A stretch of 64,000 bases of DNA from UBA11865 sp041570195. Its GTDB lineage: Bacteria > Chloroflexota > Anaerolineae > Promineifilales > Promineifilaceae. Below the pieces are notes generated by a model, which searched no databases, was not told the DNA's origin, and saw only the letters and a program-made list of their open reading frames with translations. The translations under genes and the position numbers were made by a program. Shown piece by piece: positions 27,577 to 34,732 of the stretch; position 1 is the stretch's first letter, and each line of letters opens with the position of its first letter. The stretch is taken from assembly GCA_041570195.1 (NCBI GenBank), contig JBFFWQ010000013.1, positions 16,588 to 80,587 on the forward strand. Reading direction: 5' to 3'.

Positions 27577-28212
27577 GTGTATCCTGAGGACCGGGTGTTG
27601 ATCGCTTATATGCCCGAGCCGGCCGATTTTGCGCTGGTTCGTGATGCGGGTTGGTATCGTATTCCTCAGAAGCATGCACCCAAGGGACTGTACGCCGAGT
27701 ATTATGCCTTTTACTTCGGCCGTAAGTTCGGCGACCAGAAGTGGGCCATTCACCATTACGGCCGGCAGCAGGGCTTTGAGCTGGTCAAACGGATCGACTT
27801 GTTTCCCGAGCAAGCCGATCATCCGCGAGCGGCCGAGCCCTATTACCGGGTGGCCCTCGGGCCGCTGCAGACGCTGGAGCAGCCCATCGTCAGTTTGCGC
27901 TGGCGGCGGATCACTTTCATGCATACGACCTGGGACCGCTTTCAGGATGCGCGGGAGATCAACGACCTGTCAATTGAGGGAGGAGAGTACGTTGACCGTC
28001 TGTTCGCCACACTGAAGGAAAGGGGCATCCCGGCCGAGCGTGACTTCGAGGTCAAGGAGCCAGGTGGGTCATACCGGGTGGCGCTGGCGGTGCCCTGTCG
28101 TGACGGATTCATCGAGCTGGACGAGGCGGACGTGCCCGCCAGCGAAGAGGGCCGGCGGCGGCTGGCGGATCGGATTGCAGGGGAGGCGGCCGGACGGGGC
28201 GGAGTTCAGTGA
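27577..28212 (+). CDS. Conserved hypothetical protein with WYRIP motif
   Basis: About 211 residues, function unknown. The N-terminal part (YPEDRVLIAYMPEPADF, then VRDAGWYRIP, YYAFYFGRKFGDQKWAIHHY) resembles a conserved domain I have seen in uncharacterised bacterial proteins, but I cannot name it. The last 80 residues (RWRRITFMHTTWDRF and onward) may be a second small domain. An ATG at 27556 overlaps a TATAAT box, so the GTG at 27577, five bases after GGAGG, is the more likely start. The 3' end overlaps a minus-strand frame by about 100 bases. Confidence 0.7.
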   Translation: MYPEDRVLIAYMPEPADFALVRDAGWYRIPQKHAPKGLYAEYYAFYFGRKFGDQKWAIHHYGRQQGFELVKRIDLFPEQADHPRAAEPYYRVALGPLQTLEQPIVSLRWRRITFMHTTWDRFQDAREINDLSIEGGEYVDRLFATLKERGIPAERDFEVKEPGGSYRVALAVPCRDGFIELDEADVPASEEGRRRLADRIAGEAAGRGGVQ

Positions 28213-28690
28213 AGCCGGACCGTGCGCAGGACTGACCCTTGCGAAGAGGCGCGCAACTCAGGCTTGCCACGACAATCGACTGAACAATCCCCATCTGCTG
28301 GCAAACATCGGCCGGCATGCGATGCGCCACCAACCTGCTCGCGCAAGGCGTCTTCTTGCACCGCTTGCACCGTGCCTGATAACCGACAAGCCCCGGCCCC
28401 GTTCTCTCTTGCCATTCGCCCAGATCATGGCCGCCTAGCGCCGCCTCGGCCGCGCAGTGCGGCAATTTCTCTTTAAGTATCCGCTCGGCCTCTTCCTGGC
28501 TGGTCTGCTTAATCTCGTGATACGCTTCGCAGAGCTGGTGAGTCAGGCCGCGCACACCGACCAACCCGTTGCAGCGCTCAGTCTCGACGCTGGCCGCGGC
28601 CGCGTCGGCGACTGGCACCCATGGCTGGGCGGCTATCAGCCTGACGATCTTCTGCTCATCTCGGGTCGGGCGCTGGAAGGCGGTTGGCAT
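28109..28690 (-). CDS. Hypothetical protein with Cys-pair (CKRC) motif, possibly decaying
   Basis: About 193 residues from the ATG at 28688-28690; unknown function. The informative middle has EEAERILKEKLPHC, then GGHDLGEWQERTG, YQARCKRCKKTPCASR. This looks like a small ribbon with a CxxC pair preceded by a Gly-His-x-Leu-Gly-x-Trp motif. A damaged copy of the same module lies at 32461-32835. The last 35 codons overlap the convergent gene 27577-28212 and are Pro/Arg-rich, so the true C-terminus was probably lost and the frame reads into its neighbour. Confidence 0.5.
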   Translation of the reverse strand: MPTAFQRPTRDEQKIVRLIAAQPWVPVADAAAASVETERCNGLVGVRGLTHQLCEAYHEIKQTSQEEAERILKEKLPHCAAEAALGGHDLGEWQERTGPGLVGYQARCKRCKKTPCASRLVAHRMPADVCQQMGIVQSIVVASLSCAPLRKGQSCARSGFTELRPVRPPPLQSDPPAAAGPLRWRARPPRPAR

Positions 28691-28843
28691 GACGCGATTC
28701 TGTACCTTCCAATTTTGATCCGCCCGTGATAAGATGTTCACAATGGGATGCACCAAGTGGCGACGATTGCAGGTGATCGTCACGGGTTTTTGGGAGGGCC
28801 GACTGTGGGCGGCAAAGACGAAAGCAAGCTAGAGAAGGTTGAA

Positions 28844-28888
28844 TATAATTTGTTTGCCTATCCCGGTCCTAGGAGGGAGTGTATGTAG
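28844..28888 (+). promoter_or_regulatory. Candidate -10 box and AUG-UAG start-stop element ahead of ggt
   Basis: TATAAT (28844-28849) is followed by a perfect AGGAGG (28871-28876), and six bases later by ATG immediately followed by TAG (28883-28888). A GTG at 28879 would instead open a 17-codon leader frame. The real ggt start lies about 80 bases downstream with its own GGAGG. It may be a start-stop regulatory element or chance. Confidence 0.3.
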
Positions 28889-28964
28889 ACACCTACGAAG
28901 TTATAACACGAACTCGGCTATTAGATTGGTAAGTGCCAAAGGCGTATCACTGGAGGAATTAGCC

Positions 28965-30821
28965 ATGAAACACTTTAAGGATATATCACGAAAAAGGTCA
29001 GTGCGAATCCTTGCGTTATGGGCAGTCATTGCCTTATTCCTGGTTGTCGGCCTGGTGGCAACACCGCCGAAAACGCTTGATTCCGAAGGGAAGGTTCTTC
29101 TCGGGGTTCCAGGTGTACGCGGCGGGGTTGTTACGACAAGCGAACCAGCCGCGGCCCAAGTTGGTGCTGACATCTTGCGTGCTGGCGGCAATGCATTCGA
29201 TGCTGCAGCGGCCGTTCAGTTCGCGCTCAATGTGATGGAACCCCAATCGTCAGGAATCGGCGGCGGCGGTTTTATGATGATCCACCTTGCCAAGCATGAT
29301 GATACCTTTGTCATTGACTGCCGGGAGACAGCGCCGGCAGCCGCGACGCCGGACATGTTTGCCAGCCAGCCGTCATTCGGCGTGCGTTCTACTAGCGGCT
29401 ACGCGGTCGGCGTTCCGGGCACGTTGTTGTGCGCGACGACCGCCCTGGACAATTGGGGTACATACGAACTGGACGAGGTCCTTGAGCCAGCGATCAATCT
29501 GGCCGAAAATGGAATCCGAGTCAGCTCACGCCTGGAAGGGAGTATCTTAAGTTCACGGCTGGCCAATGAAGTGGGCAATCCAGCTTACGACGAGGCCCGC
29601 AACGTATTCCGGCCTGGTGGCGTTCCGCTCGTGGAAGGTGACCTTTTGGTGCAGCCGGATCTGGCAAATACATTCCGCAGGATCGCCGACCAAGGTCCGA
29701 GCGCGCTTTATACAGGGGAGATTGCGCAAGCCATCATCGCCACCCAATTGGCAACGCGGAGTTCAAATCCCGATGGCGTCGGCCGCATGACCTTGGCAGA
29801 TCTGGCGAACTACGAAGTGGCCATCCGTGAGCCCGTCGAGGGGACCTACCGTGGCTACCGAATTGTGGGCATGCCTCCACCCTCTTCCGGCGGCTTGACG
29901 TCCATCCAGATTCTTAAGATGCTTGAGCGCTTCCCCATCGGCGATGAGAGTCAGGGCTATGGCTTCGGCTCCGCACGCACCCTGAATGTGATGATCGAGG
30001 CCGGTCGCCTGGCCTTCGCCGATCGAGCCATATGGATTGGCGATGACGACTTCGTCGACGTGCCCACAACCGGGCTACTCAGCGATGGATATGCGGCCGA
30101 ACGCAGTGCGTTGATTGATCCTGGCGCCTGCATGCCTGACGGAACGGTGGAAGCGGGTGATCCGTGGCCTTTCAATTCCGGTGACAGCCCGGGCAAGCCA
30201 CACTCAGCAGCTCAAGCGGACGAAGAGGGCCGTAATACGACCCACTTCTCCATCATCGACCGGGACGGAAATGTTGTCACCTGGACCAGCACCATCGAGT
30301 CTGGCTGGGGTACGGGTCTGATGGTTCCAGGTTTCGGCTTCATGCTGAACAACGAGTTGACCGACTTCAACCGGCTCCCAGCCTTCAACCCCGATCCTGA
30401 CAACTTCAACCCCGGTGCAAACGACGTAGCGCCAGGCAAGCGGCCTCGCAGCAGCATGGCGCCGACCATCATCTTTGATGGCAAGAAGCCGGTAACTGCC
30501 TTTGGTTCACCAGGTGGCTCGACCATCATTTGGTCGGTGACCAATATGGCCATGAACCTCATCGACCATGAGATGGTGATACAGGAGGCCATCGACGCGC
30601 CGCGAATCGCCCAGACCAGCGCCGGCGTCAACACCCGGCGAGAATTGGGCTTTTCAGATACGGTAATCGCGGAACTGGAGGCGCTAGGCGAGAATTGCCA
30701 AACATTCCGATCTCCGTCCGTCATCGGTTCGGTCCAATCTGTTGTGACAGACCAACGTGATCACATAAAGTATGGCGCCGCTGACAAGCGCCGTATTGGG
30801 GGCGTGGTTTCAATACGCTAG
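28965..30821 (+). CDS. ggt: Gamma-glutamyltransferase, membrane-anchored or exported
   Basis: N-terminal nucleophile hydrolase that cleaves the gamma-glutamyl bond of glutathione and related peptides outside the cytoplasm; 618 residues. A transmembrane or uncleaved signal segment lies at about residues 15-30 (LALWAVIALFLVVGLVA). The large-subunit signature SSGIGGGGFMMIH and the RETAP arginine segment follow. The autoprocessing site is RNTTHFSIID, with the catalytic threonine directly before HFS. Downstream are the glycine-rich NNELTDF, KRPRSSMAPTI and GSPGGSTII motifs. ATG 28965 has TGGAGGAATTAGCC upstream. It ends at a strong terminator and appears monocistronic. Confidence 0.95.
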   Translation: MKHFKDISRKRSVRILALWAVIALFLVVGLVATPPKTLDSEGKVLLGVPGVRGGVVTTSEPAAAQVGADILRAGGNAFDAAAAVQFALNVMEPQSSGIGGGGFMMIHLAKHDDTFVIDCRETAPAAATPDMFASQPSFGVRSTSGYAVGVPGTLLCATTALDNWGTYELDEVLEPAINLAENGIRVSSRLEGSILSSRLANEVGNPAYDEARNVFRPGGVPLVEGDLLVQPDLANTFRRIADQGPSALYTGEIAQAIIATQLATRSSNPDGVGRMTLADLANYEVAIREPVEGTYRGYRIVGMPPPSSGGLTSIQILKMLERFPIGDESQGYGFGSARTLNVMIEAGRLAFADRAIWIGDDDFVDVPTTGLLSDGYAAERSALIDPGACMPDGTVEAGDPWPFNSGDSPGKPHSAAQADEEGRNTTHFSIIDRDGNVVTWTSTIESGWGTGLMVPGFGFMLNNELTDFNRLPAFNPDPDNFNPGANDVAPGKRPRSSMAPTIIFDGKKPVTAFGSPGGSTIIWSVTNMAMNLIDHEMVIQEAIDAPRIAQTSAGVNTRRELGFSDTVIAELEALGENCQTFRSPSVIGSVQSVVTDQRDHIKYGAADKRRIGGVVSIR

Positions 30822-30912
30822 GATCGTATTGACCTCCAATAGGAAATGCTTTGTTGAGATAGGCGTGGGCGAAACAAGCACTCAACCTCGGTTGAGTACA
30901 GCCTTTTGAATT

Positions 30913-30970
30913 GACCTCTTGGAGCAAGTGTTGCATCTTAGCAACCATACGCTCCAAGAGGTCTATTTTT
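30913..30970 (+). terminator. Strong intrinsic terminator after ggt
   Basis: A perfect 13-bp stem, GACCTCTTGGAGC with GCTCCAAGAGGTC, followed by TATTTTT. The loop itself holds a second 5-bp stem (GTTGC/GCAAC). It lies 92 bases after the ggt stop and marks the edge of the accessory zone. Confidence 0.88.
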
Positions 30971-31176
30971 GCCATTGGCAAATAGCTTAGGGTGGGGTGG
31001 GGTTCGTTCAGGCTATTGCCGAATCACCAGTGAATCGATATTTCTTGAATTGCCATCATATGGGTCTTGGTCGAGCGAAAATGACTCCATAGGATGGCTC
31101 TCGTCTGTGAGACTCACAGCACCGGGTGGCATCCTCCAAATGGCATGTCCCTTGGCAGCCCGGTTGCGACCACAGC

Positions 31177-31202
31177 CGCACACTTTCGCACAAAATCGCA
31201 CA
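31177..31202. repeat. Three CGCACA repeats at 10-bp spacing
   Basis: CGCACA starts at 31177, 31187 and 31197, so the copies face the same side of the helix. They lie about 85 bases upstream of the small membrane-protein start at 31284 and could be an operator. The remaining sequence from 30971 to 31283 holds nothing else I can support. Confidence 0.35.
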
Positions 31203-31283
31203 AGGTTGCCACAGTGGCGCAGAGCGGCCATGGTACACTGTTCCCGTTGCGCTGAACTATATGGAGACTTGAGCAGCAGGACT

Positions 31284-31592
31284 ATGATTGAGGAATTGAA
31301 GTTGGAGGTAAAAGAGCTACCCATTTCATTGATCTACGTAATACTTGGAGTAGTCTTATGGACGATTTCGCTCGGGTTGGCAACAGCGAGCCGTATGGAC
31401 TTTACGGATTCGTACGTGTTTACCGGTTGCCCTTGTCCGGTTGCGCTTCTCGTCCTGAGTCTAGTCCTGTTTGTGGTGAAGACGGCAAGAAGACGGAAAG
31501 CTCATCGACCTCATCTTTATGGCGTACTCGGGGCCTTCACAGCCTATTCCGGAACATGGATGCTGGCTTACCTCCTCATAGTACGTTCCTAG
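31284..31592 (+). CDS. Small membrane protein, unknown
   Basis: A 102-residue protein with three predicted transmembrane helices: ISLIYVILGVVLWTISLGLA, PVALLVLSLVLFVV, and a last one ending AYSGTWMLAYLLIV. The first and second flank a short loop with CPCP, and a basic stretch (KTARRRKAHR) lies between helices two and three, so the N-terminus is probably outside. No family recognised. A much longer frame starts at 30969, but the ATG at 31284 follows a GAGCAGCAGG purine-rich site and begins the hydrophobic part. The 3' end of the gene and the bases after it recur in damaged form at 34040-34260. Confidence 0.5.
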   Translation: MIEELKLEVKELPISLIYVILGVVLWTISLGLATASRMDFTDSYVFTGCPCPVALLVLSLVLFVVKTARRRKAHRPHLYGVLGAFTAYSGTWMLAYLLIVRS

Positions 31593-31596
31593 GAAT

Positions 31597-31859
31597 ATGT
31601 ATGCTGTGTGGATCGATATCGAAAGACCGGTGTGGTCGGCCACATTGAAAATGGCGGAAACAGAGCCCTGAAGTTCGTAGGCGAGCAACCCCGGCAATCT
31701 TGTTAGCTCGTTCTCGTAGATGACGAAAGCGTTGCCTATCTGCAATCAATCCTTCTCTCCCAGGCCATGCAAAGTCCGGACGCCTGGGCGATTCACAGCT
31801 TCAACGCCTACTGGTATCTAGTTGTTGAGTCGCATGTCGGCCGTGTTTGGCCTATCTAG
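31597..31859 (+). pseudogene. Decayed gene fragment, unknown family
   Basis: Three stretches in shifting frames read like one former protein: MYAVWIDIERPVWSATLK from 31597, then HIENGGNRALKFVGEQPRQ, then VDDESVAYLQSILLSQAM followed by AYWYLVVESHVGRVWPI ending at the TAG at 31857. Stops and at least one frameshift separate them. The first bases match the segment before the NIPSNAP-like gene at 34199. The family cannot be named from what is left. Confidence 0.4.
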
Positions 31860-32254
31860 TTCCCGGCCGCTACTCTGTTCTGTTTCACCGGCTGGACGCC
31901 AGAGCGCCAGGAAGGGTAGGTAAATCGCATTGTGCCAAATCTGGTCACCACCAATGAAGATGTTGCCAGATATGTGCGATTGCCTTGTCACCACCCCCCG
32001 AACAAAGATCAATCAGCAGACTGTAGGCCGCCAGCCGGCCGGTGTTGGTCGTGTTCTTGTCAGGCAAGGTTATCAGCGCTTGTCGGCCGCCATTGTTGGC
32101 TGAATGGCCGTGCTGCCCGCCATTATTGGCTCCGAAGGGCTGAGTCTCGTTGTCGCCACCAGTGGCTTCGTGCGTAGCTGGCGGGATGAAGAGCAGCGTT
32201 GCCGCAGCTGGCAACGGTGTGAGCAGGCCCGGCGCCCCCGTCTGGACTGCTTCA
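31860..32254. other. Region without a supported gene
   Basis: Overlapping minus-strand frames (31818-32012, 31945-32214, 32073-32273) contain Asn/Gly-rich and Arg-rich stretches but no start site with a ribosome-binding site and no recognisable family. It may be a remnant of a decayed minus-strand gene. Confidence 0.4.
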
Positions 32255-32313
32255 GTATCTCAGTCATAGACACAATATCCCAGCACTAACGAATTCCAGC
32301 GGTCCTCTGTAAA
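32255..32313 (+). promoter_or_regulatory. Conserved leader block, copy 1
   Basis: A 59-base block aligning without gaps to 36873-36931; I count 39 identical positions. It includes GTATC, GTCATAG, TCCCAG and CCTCTGTAAA at identical spacings. It precedes the start of the first tiny membrane peptide by 35 bases. Function unknown; promoter, leader RNA or antisense target are possible. Confidence 0.5.
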
Positions 32314-32348
32314 AGCAGCATACCCAACGTCGGATCTTGGAGGATCTC

Positions 32349-32453
32349 ATGCCCTTGCTAGAACTCGTCGCCACACTATTCTGGATTTCACTGTTCCTAT
32401 CAGCTGTCATCTTCGGACTGATTACAATGCGCGAGGCAATATCGGAGTCGTGA
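32349..32453 (+). CDS. Tiny single-helix membrane peptide, copy 1 (34 aa)
   Basis: A 34-residue peptide that is one hydrophobic helix (ELVATLFWISLFLSAVIFGL) followed by a short polar end ITMREAISES. A purine-rich site TTGGAGGATCTC precedes the ATG. The same plan, with W-I near the helix start, a Ser-x-Val centre and an Arg-Glu/acidic tail, recurs at 36971 and 37191, and copies 1 and 2 share a conserved upstream block. Too short for routine gene calling. It could be a type I toxin-like peptide or a small subunit of a membrane complex; nothing in the sequence decides this. Confidence 0.5.
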   Translation: MPLLELVATLFWISLFLSAVIFGLITMREAISES

Positions 32454-32460
32454 CAATGGT

Positions 32461-32835
32461 CTATCGACCAGGTGCGTGTTCCACACTTCGGCCAGCGGAG
32501 GCCACTGAAAGCTGTTTCCCCCTGGCCGTGCTCTGACTGGATGCCTGGTCTCCATCCCCAGCGCATACTTCAGTCGGCGCGCTACACACAGCCGGCTCGC
32601 GTAGGTGGGCTTCCCACGTAGCTTGTACCGTGCCTCGTAGCTGGCACTTCCCGGCCTTTCTGTCTGCTACCATTTGCCCAAGTTGTGGCTGCAAGGGCCC
32701 GCCCTGGCCTTACAAGGAAGTATGTACTCTCTGAGCGATTTCTCAGCCTCCCCCTGATTGGCACGATTCAGTTTGCGGTGCATTTCGCGGACCTGTAGGG
32801 CCAGGCTAAGACTTTGCCCTCAATGGTTGCGTCAC
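32461..32835 (-). pseudogene. Damaged copy of the CKRC-motif module
   Basis: The minus strand reads LALQVREMHRKLNRANQGEA, KSLREYI, SHNLGKW-stop-QTERPG, SYEARYKLRGKPTYASRL, which parallels the protein at 28109-28690 (LTHQLCEAYHEIKQTSQEEA, GGHDLGEW, YQARCKRCKKTPCASR). An in-frame TAG interrupts it after the Trp, and both cysteines of the CxxC pair are lost. It is therefore a dead paralogue. Confidence 0.6.
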
Positions 32836-32883
32836 GTATGGTTCATCTGCTAGCAAACATCCAGAAAAGGCGCAAGCGCATGG

Positions 32884-33054
32884 CTAAAAGCTCCAACCGG
32901 ACCAGGAGCCAAGGGACTTCACTTGAAGCGCCTCTAAAACCGACTCTGGTTCCTTGACCTCTAGCATCTTCCTGAGCGCGATTATTAACTGGTCGTCGGC
33001 CGATTCATCCAACAACAATTCGTGGAATGAGGTCATGTCCAATTGTTCTTCCAT
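32884..33054 (-). CDS. Small acidic protein (56 aa), unknown
   Basis: Starts MEEQLDMTSFHELLLDESAD, continues DDQLIIALRKMLEVKEPES and ends SLGSWSGWSF before TAG. It is acidic, mostly helical by eye, without a transmembrane segment. TAAGG lies nine bases before the ATG. It sits just upstream of the damaged module on the same strand, so it may have been the first gene of that pair. No family recognised; coding character (amphipathic pattern, no low-complexity) is fair. Confidence 0.4.
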   Translation of the reverse strand: MEEQLDMTSFHELLLDESADDQLIIALRKMLEVKEPESVLEALQVKSLGSWSGWSF

Positions 33055-33381
33055 TATTGTGCCTTACCCCGTCTGTGCCCGCAAAGCAAAGGCTGAAGCT
33101 AATTGCAGCATACTCATTGTAAAGAGACAAGCACGGACAAACAATCCCCCCATCTTACCATTGGTACATGCGTCCTGTACCAGGCGCGTTGGGAGCCAGC
33201 TCAGACACTGCTTGACAACACACCAGGGAGCTTTGTAAGATGAGAGGCAACTGATCGGTGGGAACTTCTGTTTGGCAACAGGTTGCTCGTACGTGCGCGC
33301 TGGTTTCGACCTGTCACAAATGAGCTTGATGAACTCCGTTTCCCACAACTGGAATGGCTTGACTGGATAATGGAGGTATGC
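33055..33381. other. Region without a supported gene
   Basis: Nothing recognisable. A plus frame runs in from 33283 to join the next gene but lacks coding character before 33370. Confidence 0.4.
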
Positions 33382-33723
33382 ATGGCTTGGCAATGGTATG
33401 AGATCACGCAATACAAAGCTTCTGTTGGTGGCAAAGCGGGTGGTTACTACGGTATCTTGCAACTGTTTGGCAGCGGCATTTATGCTTCCATAAGATTCCA
33501 TGATAGTGGCGCTTTGCCTGGTTCGTCGGCGCCGACGACTTTCGGCCAGCGCTTCTATGGTCACATGGACTTTCAACAAATGCCGGTGATGGTTGACCTG
33601 TTGCGCAACGAGAGTCCCGTACGTTTTGGCTTCTATAAGGAAAATCCCAACATGTTCCATCTTATGACCGGCAGGGAGCCCGTTGGCGAAGGAGACGGAA
33701 TACTGGCCGAAGACACCGCCTGA
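33382..33723 (+). CDS. Hypothetical protein (113 aa)
   Basis: Starts MAWQWYEITQYKASVGGKAG after a GGAGG site (33372-33376). It continues with GGYYGILQLFGSGIYASIRF, GQRFYGHMDFQQMPVMVDLL and SPVRFGFYKENPNMFHLM. The alternating hydrophobic and polar pattern suggests a small beta-rich fold. I do not recognise the family. An ATG 12 bases upstream (33370) is possible, but the ribosome-binding site overlaps it. It is followed by a hairpin. It looks intact, which is unusual in this zone, so it is probably under selection. Confidence 0.55.
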   Translation: MAWQWYEITQYKASVGGKAGGYYGILQLFGSGIYASIRFHDSGALPGSSAPTTFGQRFYGHMDFQQMPVMVDLLRNESPVRFGFYKENPNMFHLMTGREPVGEGDGILAEDTA

Positions 33724-33728
33724 ACCAT

Positions 33729-33759
33729 CAGGGGGTAACTTCTGTAGGGTTGCCCCCTG
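33729..33759 (+). terminator. Hairpin after the 33382 gene
   Basis: CAGGGGGTAAC pairs with GTTGCCCCCTG (one T-G pair) over a loop of nine bases, six bases after the stop codon. No T-tract follows, so termination would be weak or Rho-assisted. Confidence 0.45.
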
Positions 33760-34039
33760 AGCCGCCGGGGCGCCGTTATTCGACCCAGTTTGGGACGCTA
33801 AGGAAGGACGACATGAAGCAAGTCAGGGGGATTATCCCGTGAGAAAATACCTGTTAGACTGCAGCCACTGCTTCCGAACGACGGTCGCGCTGGCCCGGGT
33901 GTTAATTGAGTTGGTAAAATTGGCCCGGGATATCCGCAATCCGGCCAGGATAACGACGCCGACAGTAGACTAGCCACCGCAGCTACACCCAGCCCAACGA
34001 GCGCGCGAACGCCAGGATAAATGGTCCCGCACTTTGGCG
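33760..34039. other. Region without a firm gene
   Basis: A frame from a GTG at 33839 (RKYLLDCSHCFRTTVALARV, then LIELVKLARDIRNPARI) runs to a stop at about 33973, 44 residues, behind an AGGGGG site. It may be a small gene or a remnant; the evidence is too thin to call it. Confidence 0.3.
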
Positions 34040-34189
34040 GTTTGAAATTCTCTGGGCCGTGCTGGCAGCAGTCGTCTGGAGACGATGACCCAGCCGCGAC
34101 CCGAGCCGCGCTCCCTCCATGGTCTACTTGTGGCCATCTTAACCTGTTCTGTGTCGTGGATGCTGGCCTATGTATTGCCAGTTGCGTAG
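34040..34189 (+). pseudogene. Damaged second copy of the 31284 membrane-protein 3' end
   Basis: In two frames it reads EILWAVLAAVVWRR-stop and then HGLLVAILTCSVSWMLAYVL before TAG at 34187. The last part parallels AYSGTWMLAYLLIV in the gene at 31284-31592. DNA similarity continues for about 70 bases past both stop codons (TGGATGCTGGC, AGGAAyATGTATG, ATAtCGAAAG). A duplicated segment in which this copy lost its frame. Confidence 0.5.
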
Positions 34190-34235
34190 CCAGGAACATG
34201 TATGTCCCATGGACCTATAGCGAAAGCAGGTGGAG

Positions 34236-34257
34236 TATACTACGCGCTATCAGGAGG
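34236..34257 (+). promoter_or_regulatory. Candidate -10 and ribosome-binding site of the NIPSNAP-like gene
   Basis: TATACT at 34236-34241 and AGGAGG at 34252-34257, nine bases ahead of the ATG at 34267. Confidence 0.45.
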
Positions 34258-34266
34258 CAAATAACT

Positions 34267-34563
34267 ATGGCCGAGCAATTGCGGATATACACCATCAATC
34301 GAGGTGAATTGCGCAACTTTGCTGACGAGTGGCGGGAAAAGATCCGGCCGCTCAGACTCGATCTAGGCTTCCAGATCGGCGGCGCCTGGCTCGTCGAGGA
34401 GACGAACCAATTTGTCTGGCTGTTGAGCTATGACGGACCGGATAGTTGGGCGGCCAGGGATGCGGCCTATTATTCGTCGCCGCAGCGGCAGGCGATGGAA
34501 CCCAATCCCGCCCGCTTGATAGCCAGAGTTGAGGAGTATTTCGTCGAGGACGCAAGTCTGTGA
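34267..34563 (+). CDS. NIPSNAP-like dimeric alpha/beta-barrel protein
   Basis: A 98-residue ferredoxin-like (ABM/NIPSNAP type) domain. It runs LRIYTINRGELRNFADEWRE, then IRPLRLDLGFQIGGAWLVEE, FVWLLSYDGPDSWAARDAAYY and a C-terminal IARVEEYFVED. The pattern of strand, helix, strand, strand with a W-L-x-x-YDGP turn and the PQRQ helix matches the stand-alone NIPSNAP proteins common in bacteria, whose role is unclear. The start is fixed by AGGAGG. It is intact and has its own promoter candidate, next to the duplicated segment. Confidence 0.72.
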   Translation: MAEQLRIYTINRGELRNFADEWREKIRPLRLDLGFQIGGAWLVEETNQFVWLLSYDGPDSWAARDAAYYSSPQRQAMEPNPARLIARVEEYFVEDASL

Positions 34564-34722
34564 AGTCGCGGCGCGTCTGGCTCTGAAGGGGTGGGACGCC
34601 GGCATACCGGTTGCAATTGAGAATTCTCCCTCCCTGATATTTGCGCCGTCTCCAAGGCTGATTCCCCAATTGCCTCAACTCGCTAGCGGGCCGAAGAGTG
34701 ACAAGAGACAGGCTCGCTATGG

Positions 34723-34728
34723 TATACT
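34723..34728 (+). promoter_or_regulatory. Candidate -10 element of the effector-associated-domain gene
   Basis: TATACT four bases before the ATG at 34733, with GTGACA at 34698-34703 as a -35 candidate (spacer 19). The message would start at or just after that ATG. Confidence 0.3.
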
Positions 34729-34732
34729 GTTT

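Noticed and set aside
31177..31202. CRISPR-like array
   Set aside because: The repeats are six bases with four-base spacers, far too short for CRISPR. No other repeat-spacer pattern and no cas genes were found in the window.
31860..32254. Minus-strand Asn/Gly-rich frame as a secreted protein gene
   Set aside because: No start site, no signal peptide and competing frames with equal length; not enough to call a gene.
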